A stretch of 64,000 bases of DNA from the NCBI GenBank assembly GCA_009760855.2, contig WPIO01000019.1, forward strand, positions 769,501-833,500, given 5' to 3'. The notes beneath the pieces were generated by a model. The model saw nothing but the letters and a program-made list of their open reading frames with translations, searched no databases and was not told the DNA's origin. This stretch comes from Cristatella mucedo. Its lineage: Eukaryota > Bryozoa > Phylactolaemata > Cristatellidae. Numbering within the stretch: position 1 is the first letter of the stretch; the number at the start of each line of letters is the position of its first letter. Below are positions 40,783-48,905 of the stretch, piece after piece. The position numbers and the translations under genes were made by a program.

Positions 40783-41983
40783 TGGTAAAATAAAAAACGC
40801 TGTTTTCAAGAATTTTCAATCAGAAACGCATTGCAGGACTCCACTATCTGTGCAAATAATAGCTGCGTTGCAATTCGAATGTATTGGGTGACCCGCTGGA
40901 CCGGACCATATATGAAGCCATAGCATGAACAGGCATGCGCATGGTAAGTTGTTAGAAATGTGTATGGTGAATGCGGAACACCATTCCGTCTGAGTTGGAG
41001 TCAGAATGGAAGTTACGCGACGCTTGTGACGGTAATGGTGGCTGCTTCAAAGTGCACGGCAGTGCCCAATCACTGTTATTCGTGGGATCCCTTTCGATAA
41101 CAGCAGGTGACTCGGCGCATTCAGCTTTTGGATTGTAGAACTGTTAGACACCGACAGGCATCAGAAACCTGCCGATTTGATTGAGTTCATATGTTTTCAT
41201 GCAAATTACTGTCTGCTTTTAGATATATTATGTTTGCTTTATGTATCTGAAACGATGATTTCTTGGTAGGCTGCAAATTAAATTAGCGACCAACAGCGAA
41301 GCTCCAATCGTTTTATGTCGGGCGATTTGATAATTAAATTGATACTTTTTGGCGACGCTATCATGATTGGGGTGCTTTTAGGAAAAGCCAGCACTTGCGC
41401 AGCTTCACCAACGGTTAATACCACAAAGACGAGCGCGTCAACTATATAGATTTGCATGACAAGGCAAGAGTGTCTTACGCATCTGTTAGAGCAAAATCCG
41501 GTTTCCAGATAGAGTTCGCTGCAAGTACAAGTCGATCTAAGCCGTTCTGAGCTGTCATATTCCATGTCAATCTTTCGTCGGTCCAAGTCTGTGACAAATA
41601 TGTTTGCCAATAAACTTCTAACCAACTAATGCCTTGAGTTTTGCCCATTCCTTGCTGTGGCTCTAGGCGAGAGAGCACCTGCAGGAATTATTACTTACTG
41701 CAATTATGGAGCCGGCAACGGTGAAAGTAAGAAGGTGCTCCTCCTGCAAAATTTGCATCAGTGGTCGTCAGAGCTTGCCCTATGCTCAGGTAGCGCCTCC
41801 ATACACCAATTTAAGCACCTACCACGTCATCGATGGATGAGAGGAACAGCCCAATGTGAACATCGGTCGTTTGGTTTAATGGAGGAGGTCTGGCGTTCTT
41901 GTCGTAGCCTTCGAGAAGTGAAGACATGAGTGCATCTTCCATATTTGAAATGCCACTTCTGACTAGAATTGATTCAGCCATAG
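21624..41983 (-). CDS. Nicotinic acetylcholine receptor-type Cys-loop channel subunit (gene, eight visible coding exons)
   Basis: The exons encode a plasma-membrane subunit of a pentameric ligand-gated ion channel. They run from high to low coordinate: 41983-41819, 41662-41479, 37302-37198, 37114-36941, 31191-31026, 25310-25214, 22262-22150 and 21983-21624. The chosen splice joins keep phase throughout and give 453 whole codons plus stop. In order they hold the N-terminal helix, loop D, loop A (WKPDFALTD), the Cys-loop (C-x13-C), loop B, loop C, M1, M2, M3, a short cytoplasmic loop of about 65 residues, an amphipathic helix and M4. The glutamate before M2 (SGER) is the cation-channel type. 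Ligand residues are unusual: Tyr replaces the loop D Trp, Thr the loop A Tyr, and Phe the loop B Trp, and there is no paired Cys in loop C. It is therefore non-alpha-like or has another ligand. The start codon and signal peptide exon were not found; they may lie above 42 kb. Confidence 0.92.
22150..22262 (-). CDS. Receptor exon: M3
   Basis: It follows the acceptor TCGATGTTTCAG and encodes [19 protein letters not shown] and then [18 protein letters not shown]. This is the M3 helix and the start of the cytoplasmic loop, including the family's 'P.W.rk' motif. The first two bases complete a Thr codon begun in the M2 exon. The donor is AAG|GTTTGT, phase 0. Confidence 0.9.
23424..24282 (+). mobile_element. 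L2-type LINE 3' portion with (ATT)n tail
   Basis: It lies in the intron between the M2 and M3 exons, antisense to the gene. It begins at the 'ctaggtgtcatattccaaag' block and runs through an open frame (23577-23984) with [10 protein letters not shown], the [14 protein letters not shown] block, [12 protein letters not shown] and [11 protein letters not shown] frameshift near 23975 ends that frame. The 3' hairpin (about 24215-24250) and ATT tail follow. Confidence 0.95.
25214..25310 (-). CDS. Receptor exon: pore-lining M2
   Basis: This exon is 97 bases long and has a TTCCAG acceptor and an A|GTAAGT donor. It encodes [20 protein letters not shown], then [12 protein letters not shown]. With the preceding SGER it aligns to M2 of nicotinic receptors without a gap. 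Glu lies at -1', Thr at 6', the gate Leu at 9' and Phe at 14'. Two Gln face 15' and 17', and Gly sits at 20' where cation channels often carry Glu. The exon is too short to stand out as an open frame. Confidence 0.92.
25650..25716 (+). repeat. (TC)n microsatellite
   Basis: Nearly pure TC dinucleotide of about 67 bases, preceded by a short C run. It is intronic. Confidence 0.97.
25725..26010 (+). mobile_element. Relic of a LINE with a C-terminal restriction-like endonuclease (R2/NeSL type)
   Basis: The plus frame reads [20 protein letters not shown], then PFDR. This is the PD...D motif of the restriction-like endonuclease at the C-terminus of R2-like LINEs ('rPDlv...v.iiDVtvpfe'). About 90 bases later comes [10 protein letters not shown] and then [14 protein letters not shown]. 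This fits the family's 'iVvG.lG.W.p.N...l..LGi' end. In-frame stops interrupt the frame. The sequence is GC-rich relative to its intron and lies in the intron before the M2 exon. Confidence 0.7.
26154..26228 (+). repeat. (AT)n(GT)n compound microsatellite
   Basis: About 30 bases of AT pass directly into about 40 bases of GT. It lies just 3' of the GC-rich LINE relic. Confidence 0.98.
26975..27054 (+). mobile_element. L2-type LINE tail (hairpin only)
   Basis: This is the terminal 80 bases of the element: 'gctgcaaatttaaagcgcct', the complementary 'aaaggcgctat', then 'caagtgcattactattatt'. Confidence 0.85.
27375..27512 (+). repeat. Diverged 78-base tandem duplication
   Basis: Two neighbouring copies share 'agctagacagccagaagaac' versus 'tgctagagagcgagaagatc' and then 'gatttctgtgcagcgataa' versus 'gatttctgtgcagcaataa'. 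Confidence 0.75.
28395..29100 (-). mobile_element. Degraded L2-type LINE 3' portion
   Basis: Read on the minus strand it follows the order of 52760-53400. It keeps the block near 28515 ('gtgcacagagtcagcatgca'), 'gagttccaggtttta', 'ctaaaggatttgaggttcgt' and 'gggacgggatgccac'. It is more diverged than the other copies. It lies in the receptor intron in the same orientation as the gene. Confidence 0.85.
29101..30097. other. No recognisable gene (intron)
   Basis: Unique-looking intronic sequence without motifs I can name. Confidence 0.5.
30098..30484 (+). CDS. Unrecognised ORF with two predicted membrane helices
   Basis: This 128-codon frame is antisense to the receptor gene, inside the intron between the M1 and M2 exons. 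I do not recognise it. It has a hydrophobic stretch at residues about 22-45 ([18 protein letters not shown]) and another at about 85-105 ([19 protein letters not shown]). The second is followed directly by the basic KKRRR, a stop-transfer pattern. It may be part of a retroelement membrane protein or a chance frame in AT-rich DNA. No promoter, splice site or second copy supports expression. Confidence 0.25.
   Translation: MLDSSVIYSYPFIDSSVSSFHFGILAGGILALFYQLSIWINLDYQLAYYAEIVTLPEVAVSSSLLLPLSNSHCMINQSPLFFFTNWCLGIILAVILLINLKKRRRGAKALAGHFTIADPHPKFSRKSS
31026..31191 (-). CDS. Receptor exon: end of extracellular domain and M1
   Basis: The exon encodes [20 protein letters not shown], then [15 protein letters not shown], the pre-M1 Arg pair and the M1 Pro-Cys. 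It ends in [15 protein letters not shown] at the start of M2. The pyrimidine-rich acceptor at 31211-31220 would begin the exon at 31210 and add DFNHCS. Joined to the preceding exon, that acceptor is out of phase and gives an immediate TGA. The downstream TAG at 31192-31194 restores the frame and gives the usual loop length. Either loop C lacks the paired cysteines entirely, or a micro-exon is missing here. Confidence 0.85.
32030..32082 (+). repeat. Remnant of an L2/S1-type 3' tail
   Basis: 'gagggagaatatgttcccgg' followed by 'agggcgctattaaaattattac' resembles the right arm of the LINE/SINE 3' hairpin plus the ATT tail. Confidence 0.45.
32083..34934. other. No recognisable gene (intron); weak S1 SINE trace
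   Basis: This is AT-rich intron sequence. At about 32228-32300 a diverged tRNA-like head ('ggctcatggataaagtgctc', then 'gccttcagcaaccc') and a tail-like 'gaaagcacttgcaaaataaa' suggest an old S1-type SINE. Nothing else was recognised. Confidence 0.5.
34935..35050 (+). mobile_element. SINE family S1 copy with internal deletion
   Basis: The head 'ggtttggtcgagtggttaag' has a box-A-like TGGTTAAGG. It is followed by a shortened middle and then 'ttctcttggggcgctataca' with 'gatgaattatatttac'. Compared with 43902-44065 it has lost roughly 40 bases around box B and the left arm of the hairpin. Confidence 0.8.
35051..36431. other. No recognisable gene (intron)
   Basis: Short ORFs at 35810-35992 (plus) and 35966-36190 (minus) carry no known motif. 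Confidence 0.5.
36432..36622 (+). mobile_element. L2-type LINE 3' untranslated end
   Basis: 'tgctgccactaaccacactt', 'catgtcacccttaaccatgt', 'cctttgcagcaaatgcaaag' and the hairpin (AAAGTGCC and GGGCGCTCT) match the 3' end of the other copies in order. An interrupted ATT tail follows. Confidence 0.88.
36758..36785. repeat. (TA)n microsatellite
   Basis: A short TA run in an AT-rich stretch, just downstream of the Cys-loop exon. Confidence 0.9.
36941..37114 (-). CDS. Receptor exon: Cys-loop and loop B
   Basis: The exon begins with [15 protein letters not shown], a perfect 13-residue Cys-loop with the YPFD core that defines the family. It continues with [16 protein letters not shown], where loop B's usual 'SWTYD' reads 'SFNYP' (Trp changed to Phe). 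It ends at [13 protein letters not shown] with the donor GC|GTAAGT, which is two bases into a codon. Confidence 0.95.
37198..37302 (-). CDS. Receptor exon: between loop A and Cys-loop
   Basis: It follows the acceptor CTTTTTATTTTCCAG and encodes [19 protein letters not shown], then [15 protein letters not shown]. These correspond to the family's 'aD..F......v.v...G.v.W.pPg.fks' strands. It ends in AG|GTATGC. The two leftover bases join the next exon's first base to make Arg, directly before the first Cys of the Cys-loop. The intron to the next exon is only 83 bases. Confidence 0.92.
37906..37976 (+). repeat. (AAT)n/(AAAT)n low-complexity tract
   Basis: Interrupted AAT and AAAT repeats. No LINE hairpin precedes it on either side, so it is not an obvious LINE tail. 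Confidence 0.85.
37977..40733. other. No recognisable gene (intron)
   Basis: The 108-codon plus ORF at 39202-39528 is unrecognised. A tRNA-like SINE head on the minus strand is listed at 38480-38590. Confidence 0.5.
38480..38590 (-). repeat. tRNA-derived SINE head (S1-like)
   Basis: On the minus strand 'gcccggagataaagtgcttt' (box A) is followed by 'accaggtcgtaggttagagt' (box B, GGTTAGAGT for the consensus GGTTCGAAT). This is a clear pol III-type arrangement. The arms do not pair well enough for a working tRNA gene, and no tail could be assigned. Confidence 0.5.
40734..40779. repeat. (TA)n microsatellite
   Basis: About 46 bases of pure TA in the receptor intron. Confidence 0.98.
41479..41662 (-). 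CDS. Receptor exon: loop D to loop A
   Basis: The exon contains [18 protein letters not shown], the family's 'W.D.RL.W' strand, and ends in [11 protein letters not shown], the loop A strand. The donor is GC|GTAAGA, leaving two bases of a codon. The loop D position normally held by Trp is Tyr. The 5' edge is uncertain. A strong acceptor (CTCTCTCGCCTAG) sets it at 41662. A weaker one (CTCAAG) sets it at 41632 and would give exactly the usual family spacing. Both keep the frame. Confidence 0.85.
41819..41983 (-). CDS. Receptor exon: N-terminal helix and first beta strand
   Basis: This exon encodes [19 protein letters not shown], then [16 protein letters not shown]. These match the family's N-terminal helix ('LL..YDK..RP') and first strand ('V.vgL.l.sI.dV'). 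The acceptor is TTTCTGACAG at 41984-41993. Two donors are possible, GTGCTT after 41819 (phase 1, fits the next exon) and GTAGGT after 41823. The frame stays open upstream to a Met codon at 42078-42080, but that extension has no good signal peptide. An upstream leader exon is the likelier arrangement. Confidence 0.85.
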
Positions 41984-42080
41984 CTGTCAGAAACACTCGG
42001 GTCACAGAAGAAAGACTCCACTCGTGACTAATGCATGGCATTCTGAGGTTGGCTTGAGGCAAGACGATGCCAATCAGCAT

Positions 42081-42768
42081 TTAAGCTCTGCATTGGGTAC
42101 CTATTGAAAACTCGTGGGGCATTCGAAGTTCGGGACTCCGTTGATGCTCCTAACCCTGCAGTAAAGTTCTATTAAAATGGATGCGTTCGTAAGAAGTTTT
42201 AATCATAATAAGCATTGTACATTTAGGTCCAAGAAAGATATCTGATGCTCGAACAATTGTATGAGCATATTTGATTGTTTTAAGTACGCTGACGTCAATG
42301 GGGTAGAACTATGACAGCAGATGGATTTTCAATTGCCAAAGATCCTGCAGATCAACGGATAGGGCTTCGACGGAAACTGCAAATGCTGCGCTCCACTCAA
42401 TCCAAGGTTTTCTTATGCGAAAGTGCGCTCGTTACATGTGTCGAATGAGCAAGCAGCCTTTAGTTATTATTCTGATATCTTTCAATCGAGAGGTTTTAAG
42501 TTCAGCAATAGTTTCAATCAATTATTCCCTTGACCACACGCACCGACAGACCGGCGATACACACGTCGTTAAAGAAGTCTCTAAAGAGATGGCTTATTCA
42601 AGACCATACTGAGGGACCCAAAATAAGCGAGCTGTATACACTCTTTAGGAGGAGCAGTGCGTGCTAACCGGCCTGGCTTAAGGTACAGCTGAAGTCCTTG
42701 GCTATGCATCTCAGGGGCTAAGCTTAATAGCTAATCACACACACCACCCACTCGACTCAGCTTTCTCC
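42081..42768. other. No recognisable gene; expected region for the receptor leader exon
   Basis: The missing signal-peptide exon should lie on the minus strand at or above this point and end one base into a codon. I could not identify a convincing Met plus hydrophobic stretch with a donor here. Confidence 0.4.
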
Positions 42769-42786
42769 CTCTCTCTCTCTCACTCA

Positions 42787-42873
<87 letters not shown>

Positions 42874-42890
42874 ACTCTCTCTCTCTCTCT
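42769..42890 (+). repeat. (CT)n microsatellite, interrupted
   Basis: About 120 bases of CT with a few A and T interruptions. Confidence 0.97.
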
Positions 42891-43901
42891 AACCCTCTCC
42901 TGCTGGTATCCATAGTAGTCACTCGCAATCGGCTAGCGCCAAAGTTTTTGCTTGTGTAAAAATGGTGGTGGCACGCTTGCTACTATTTTCAATTGCCTCA
43001 AAAGATTTCAATGTCGCGGCTCTTGTTAGTTCTGCTGCATTAGTCGAAAGGTAAGGCGTGAATTCGCCAGCTTCGCCATTGTCAGCGTAGACAGACCTGA
43101 GTCTGCTAAGTTGTGAATAAGCATCAATCACCTTGCATCAAGCTGCGACGTATGCAGGAACTGAAATTTACTAGGCATCACTGAAACTCTAGGAGCCTGT
43201 TGAGTGACAACGCCGCGCTAAAAATGACATCAGTTTATGTGTGCACTGAGACTATTGATTACAGCTTCGATAGCTGAGCGCCATCAATGTGGCACTTCGA
43301 AGTCCTCTACATCGCCAACGGCTCACCGTACGGCCCTGAAAGCTAAACCCCGTGCTGTGGTGCATGAGGTGCAGCTAGCAGCACACACTGTATCGTTGCA
43401 TTAAGAAAATGGTCAAGCTGCTATGAGTTACAACCCAAAGCTCCTTGAGAACAGCCCCTCAACACAATAGGGCAGTACTACTCATTGCGAAACTATCCTT
43501 TTTGTTTACCCTTTTTGGATCCGTTGGTGTACCAGCTAAGTTTCTGACAGTAAAGCTCACAAAGTGAAGTGAAAGTAAATATGCACCCGTGTTAAGCACA
43601 TGCATAAATGCCGCCTTTCAAAAGTCTAGTTCATTTGACGATTAAGTCAAAGACGTGTATGCAAGTTTATACCGAGAAATTATAAAAGTCTTTGCTTCTT
43701 TCTTTCCTCGAAAACGAAACTCCAGCCAGTCTGTCCCAAAAGAGATTGATAAGACGGTATAGAATTCGCGGGCCAATTTAGAAAGGTCTCACTATCAACA
43801 TATTAACATCTCAGCCAGAAAATCTTCAGCCTTCTTTACTATGATTGTGCCCATCAGTGCCGCTTGAAAACTCACTCAGACTGGTGCCAATTCTGAATCC
43901 T
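42891..43901. other. No recognisable gene
   Basis: The minus ORF 42919-43131 is unrecognised and has no signal-peptide character. Confidence 0.5.
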
Positions 43902-44065
43902 AATGCCGCGCTGGTTTGGTCCAGTGGTTAAGGTGCTCGTCCCGACAAAGGTCTGGCTGAGGTTGTGGGCTCCAGCCCCGAGGCATGTGTGAAGCGCCTG
44001 AATAGAGATTAAGTTCTCTTGGGGCGCTATACAAATGAATTATATTATTATATTATTACTCTGCA
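43902..44065 (+). mobile_element. SINE family S1, most complete copy
   Basis: The head 'gccgcgctggtttggtccag' with 'tggttaaggtgctcg' carries a tRNA box A, and the box B region follows at about 43958-43978. The 3' half 'gaagcgcctgaatagagatt' and 'aagttctcttggggcgctat' forms a hairpin (GCGCC with GGGGCGC) and ends in an ATT-rich tail. That half is nearly the L2-type LINE 3' end. The element is about 164 bases, with no flanking duplication that I could define by eye. Confidence 0.88.
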
Positions 44066-44179
44066 ATATTTCTTAAGAGATTCTTTGCGGTATCTGCATG
44101 CAATATGGCTACCTTAGTAAGGCCTAGTAAAAGGACACCGTCTCCTGAAGAACCTATGCACCACTTCTGTGGCCTTCGC

Positions 44180-45795
44180 TGGCAGACAAACGTAGCCAAA
44201 GTATTACTAAGATTGTTGATGTTTTTTTTCTAGAAAAAGGAGTTTTACCCAATTCCTTCACATCTGCCATCATTAGACTGTTTCTTAAAAAGCCGTGATT
44301 ATATACAGAGGTCCTTGCCAACTATCGCCTAGTTCTCTATCTTCCTTTTTAATCCGTATCTTTTGAAAGCACTGTCGCTAAGCAGCTGGCAGAACACATT
44401 GAATATGATAAACTCTCAGCAAGACTTATTTTCGTTTCAAGCTGCAGCACTGAAGCTGCTCTTTTCTGTATAAACAAGGACACCAAGTGCGGCAGCGATA
44501 ACGGGGAATGTCACTGCCCAAGCTCGTCTAGATTTATCAGCTCGCTTCAATGCTACTGATCGTGATATTAGCAGACGAGGCACTGGCATGTTTCAAATCA
44601 AATTTTTCAGATCAAGTTCACATCGTCTCGCATAGCGGTCAGATCTCTTTCACCAGACCAGTCACATGTGGAGGCCCACTGGGGCTAGTCCTCGGTCCCT
44701 TGTTGTTCTTCATGTACACTCAACCTCGGGGTGAAGCGATTTGGGCCCACAGAATCGGCGATTATTTCATGCTGACGATACTCAGCTATAGTTGGCATGT
44801 AAATCATTGGAATCTGCTTTAGTGACTAATAAGCTGACTGCTTGCCTTGCCAATATTCTATCATCCACGCTCAAAATTTTCATTAACCTAAACAATGATA
44901 AAATGGAACTGCTACTCGTAGGAAGCCTAAAGTTTGCAACCGTGCTGCGTGACTTTTCTCTTCTAAAAGTGCAGATGTTCTGCACACTTTAACGTGTGCT
45001 TGAAATGCTGGTGTCGTCTTCGACAGCTGCCTAACTTTTAAAAGCTTCGGTGAAGAGATCACTTGAACAATTAGCCATCACCACTGGTCTTTGTATAAGA
45101 TTAGAAACTGTCTTCCACGGTTGCTTGCTCAGAATTCGACTATCTCTCTGAATGTGTCTTTTTTAGGCTATTGTAATCCTATTTTGGCTGGGCTACAGAA
45201 AAAAATCTACTAGATCATTGACCCCGGTACTAAATAAGTCTGCAAAGCTAGTCTACAAATGTCAGAGGTTTGACCATATGCCTCCTTTGCTGAAAGAGCT
45301 GAGGTGGCTGCCGGTTGATAAGTGGATACAGAGTAATATTCTTAAATTGACCCACAACCCCCCTCCCCCCCTTGGCTCCTGAATTTCAAGCTGAACCGTT
45401 GCAACAGTTCCGGCCTACTCGTCCCCTCTGGGCATCCGTGACCAATAATACTGTCGTTTCATTTCCCGCCTAAAGACCGTTGGCGACAGAAGCTTTTGAT
45501 CGGCAGATTTTAGACTGTGGAACTCACTTCCAAAATTCTTAGACAGCGACATCTACTCAGCTGCTGCCAAATATGGCACACCTTTTCCAGCGATCTTGAG
45601 GTGGCACTTCCATGCTACTCACTACCTGAAGTGCTCTCCTAATTCAGCTGTGCCTCTCACTTTCTCTTTGCTGCAGCGGATGAATTCTGTTGGCCACCAA
45701 ATTCGTACCGACGGCAGCTGTGCTCTTGAGTCACTAGATAAAACTCTGCGGCATAACACCCGCATAGTCTCCGTCGCTTAGCGATAAGTCAGACG
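44180..45795 (+). mobile_element. Second CR1/L2-type LINE family, broken copy
   Basis: Order-preserving but frameshifted reverse-transcriptase blocks are present. They are a LPNSFTSAIIRLFLKKP start (about 44245-44300), ESTVAKQLAEHIEYDKLSAR (about 44365-44425), LGLVLGPLLFFMYTQP (for the usual PQGSVLGP, about 44680-44735) and a decayed catalytic block near 44765. NNDKMELLLVGS, then LKELRWLPVDKW and LWNSLPKFL-like blocks follow to the 3' end at about 45790. Its protein and 3' end differ from family 1, so it is a separate lineage. Many stops make it inactive. Confidence 0.85.
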
Positions 45796-46650
45796 GCAAT
45801 AAATGCGAGTATGCACGGCAGCTAGAGCCTGAGTGAATAACCAGCGAAGCTTCTTGTGTGGACGGAAGAGACGTAGCATGGAGAGTGCGGCCTACCGCCG
45901 AGGCGAGCTCGACGGAATACGGCGGCTGCGTGCTTCTTACCCGTAGAAGAAGCAGGGTACGGAGAGCAGCAGACGACGAGCACGAGCAGCCTTACGTCCA
46001 GCATATCCAATTGGTGCGGCTCTCCGTATCTGGGCGCCTAGCTTGATGTTCGCTAGACGGTGCCCGCCGGCGCGGTCTACGGTCGCGCTAGGTAAGCTGT
46101 ACGGCTGGGCCCAGTGGCTGCAAGCCACAAAACCACAGCGAGCACAAATCAAGCATGCAGCGGACTGTTGATGGATTGATTGTTTGCTAAACGAACGGGC
46201 TCACCGCGGATCCTTTCATGACGACCCTTGACCTCAACTCGGGCTAAAAAGTGATGGTTTTGGAGCTCCTCTGTGTCTCAGCTTATAAGGTCAAAGTTAT
46301 ATGGTATAGCTGGACATTTCTTGTGGGCGTTTCATTCGTGCGACTCGATATGGACCTCGTTCACTAGTCCAAGCACGGCCGGTGAATAACAGTCATGCCC
46401 AGCTCACAGAGACTGCAGCCCATCGACCGGTGCTCTGCATTCCAATGGGAGTAAAGTGTTAAGTGCCACAGGGATGACGCTAGGGCGAACCCCGCGTACA
46501 GTTGCTCACCATTCCTGTCTTGGTATTCTATTTATCAGTGTAAACGGCAGAGCTAGTTCTATGTATGTGGCTCCTACACCATTGGGGAGTTCATCAAGCT
46601 GCTCGAAGCTATTACCTTGGTAAATAAATGCCTAACTAATATATATATAC
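45796..46650. other. GC-rich block, unexplained
   Basis: The first 350 bases are strongly GC-rich with several short overlapping ORFs on both strands, as expected from composition. The block ends in a (TA) run at 46638-46649, just after 'ggtaaataaatgcctaacta', which looks like the 3' end of a retroelement. No family could be named and no second copy is present. Confidence 0.35.
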
Positions 46651-48599
46651 GCTAAACTAATTGTCATTCTTAAAGCTACAGCTCCACCGAGAGCTCTCTG
46701 CAATGACGCTTTTCGCAGAACATATTCTTAAGCTGGAAGGATACCATTGCCTCTATATTTCTAACTTGATCCTCTTCTGGTTTATGTCTCGAAACTGCCC
46801 GTATGTTGTAGCAAACACAAACTTACTCGGCGGCTTTCTATCGTTCACCTATCTGCATTTGCTGAATCCAGCCTTTTGACTGAATGCATGTATGTCTTTC
46901 TAAAATTCTAATCAGGCGACACGGCATGGCGTATTGTTTGGCCCGCTGTGGTCATCTACTTGAAAGCACTCTTGCTTCTTGACTTATGCGGGTATAGGCA
47001 GTTAGGGACAACTCTCTAACGAGAGCTGGCTGCTCTTCACACCTGACTGGCTAAATGCCTAGTGGCTCTTTAGCAGAGATTGCTAGAGCCACCGCGATCT
47101 CATACTACCAATCAATCACGAAGGCTTCAGACGAGTTAAATGCCCAGCTTGCAATCTTTGTAGTCAAGCGCCCTTCGCGTCTAGAAGCCCTTAGCCTTGG
47201 TAAGCTATTAGACTTGTCTGCCAAAAGAACTGCGACAGGGAAATGGCAAGCTTCCCTGGGAACTCGCACCAGAAAACCAGCCGAGCTTTATGTCAATACC
47301 TTGATATCAGACTAGGCCAATCGCATAGATAAGTCCTGCTCTGGGACCACTCGCTATCAAAGGCGCACTATAGCCTTTAAACGAGGCCCCATAGACAATA
47401 CTCAAGACAAATAAAGCAGCAAAGCAACTCACACAGCCTAGCCTACCTGCACGTCGCGCTGAAAATCAATTTCCCATTCAGGTTGGCGACCGACCAGTCA
47501 ACTAGGTGCCCGAATGAAACGCCGGAGAAGTAGACGGAAGATTATTCACTGAGAATTAGACGGAGGAATGGAAGCACTGACGAGTAGACGGACTCTGCAT
47601 TGGGCATTGTGCCTCCTTCGAAGCCTCTTTGTTCCGTCTCGATCTGCCCTCGGCAGACTTAGAGAACACATCTACTTTGTATCGCTTGGCTGTCAGCGGC
47701 ACGAGACATTTAGTAGTTGCAGCACGGCCCGACAACCCTTTTGTGAAGAAGGACTGCATCAGCAGCTGGCTGCTGGCCAGGTTTATGCGAGTTCGCCTCA
47801 ACACTTCGCCGCTGGTCAGCTGATTCGGCATCTGGTTCATCATTGGCTTGAGGCGAGCCGTATCCGACAGTAGCTGTTGGTTGTAGTGATGCTAGATTTT
47901 GTGTAAACCAGTAAGATGGCTGGAAGAAATAGTTTAATCCGTGCTGTCATCTTAGTCTCAACTAAGACTAAAGTCTTTTCTCGTCCTGCGTCGGGTCTTT
48001 TTCTCTGCGGACGGTAGGCTAAGCCTTATCAGTATCCAAATCATACTGCAACCTTCAAACTACCTACAACCATTTCCGGAACTCCATTGGATTTTGTAAG
48101 GCGCAAACTATTTTCCTTCTACTATAGACGAATTTATCCTTCCTGGTTTTCGTGAAATTGAGTTGGCACTAACCAAGGAGTACCACAAATAACTCCGTGA
48201 ATAATGAGGTCATCGATTGCAGGCTGTGCAGATATAATAAATTAATGATTCAGATTGACCACAAAATATTTACCTATTCAGGCCTCAATTGTTGAAATGT
48301 ATGTAGATAACAGCAGGCAAATTTGATTATGGAGAAGATGTGGTTATCTATAAAAAGTTACTTGAGAATAAGATAGCTGAATCGCAAGCAAAACGAACAG
48401 GGCATTTGCATAGCCCATTTGATAGTTAGGCTTCCCTACTTTTTCCCTTGGCTTCATCATCATTTAATTTTGGAAGGTTTTATGCTGTATAAACTTTGTT
48501 ATCAGCAATATATTACTGATTGAAGTTAGCAGAGTTTGACATATTGAATTTCTGGAAGAATAAAAAAGAACACCTGTGCCTATAGCCTCAAAATAAAGT
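46651..48599. other. No recognisable gene
   Basis: ORFs at 46661-46879, 47055-47315 and 47568-47873 are unrecognised. The 47.0-47.9 kb part is slightly more GC-rich than its surroundings and might be an old element. Confidence 0.45.
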
Positions 48600-48905
48600 C
48601 TTTATTTTGAATGGCGATTACTTCGGTAGTTGGCAGAGTATAAATCGTGCGAATAAGTTCATCTGAATGGGATCCCTAAGACACCCCAAACCCTGAAGTC
48701 TTCTCAAATGACCGCTATCCATCGACATATAGCGCTCTGGAATCTGCCACTGAGATGAGACTTGAACGATGAAAGTGCCGAGCCAGAACTGCCAGGCGGG
48801 ATTACAAGCGCCAAGAATGGCTCTGAGATCAGTCTTATTAAAAGCTGCTGACTGGTCAAGCAGAACTAGCAGAGATGCTGTACCAAAGTCGCCATGCCAG
48901 ATAAA
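48600..48905 (-). mobile_element. Reverse-transcriptase relic of a CR1/L2-type LINE
   Basis: The minus frame contains ASLLVLLDQSAAFNKTDL, a clear version of the 'lvLLDlSaAFDtvdh' block. It later has LRDPIQMNLFARFILCQLP where the family has 'GvPQGSvLGPilF..Ym.pl'. The pieces keep the right spacing and are heavily substituted. It cannot be assigned to either LINE family above. Confidence 0.65.

Noticed and set aside
41657-41929. Plus-strand 90-codon ORF
   Set aside because: It is the shadow of two receptor exons and their short intron on the minus strand.
42919-43131. Minus ORF as the missing leader exon of the receptor gene
   Set aside because: It starts with polar residues and has no signal peptide and no suitable donor in the needed phase.
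43902-43990. tRNA gene on the basis of box A and box B
   Set aside because: The arms do not pair into a cloverleaf and the head is fused to a LINE-like tail in several copies, so it is a SINE.
46180-46300. A 'gacctcaactcggg' stretch that looked briefly like ribosomal RNA
   Set aside because: The match is too short and the flanks do not follow any rRNA.
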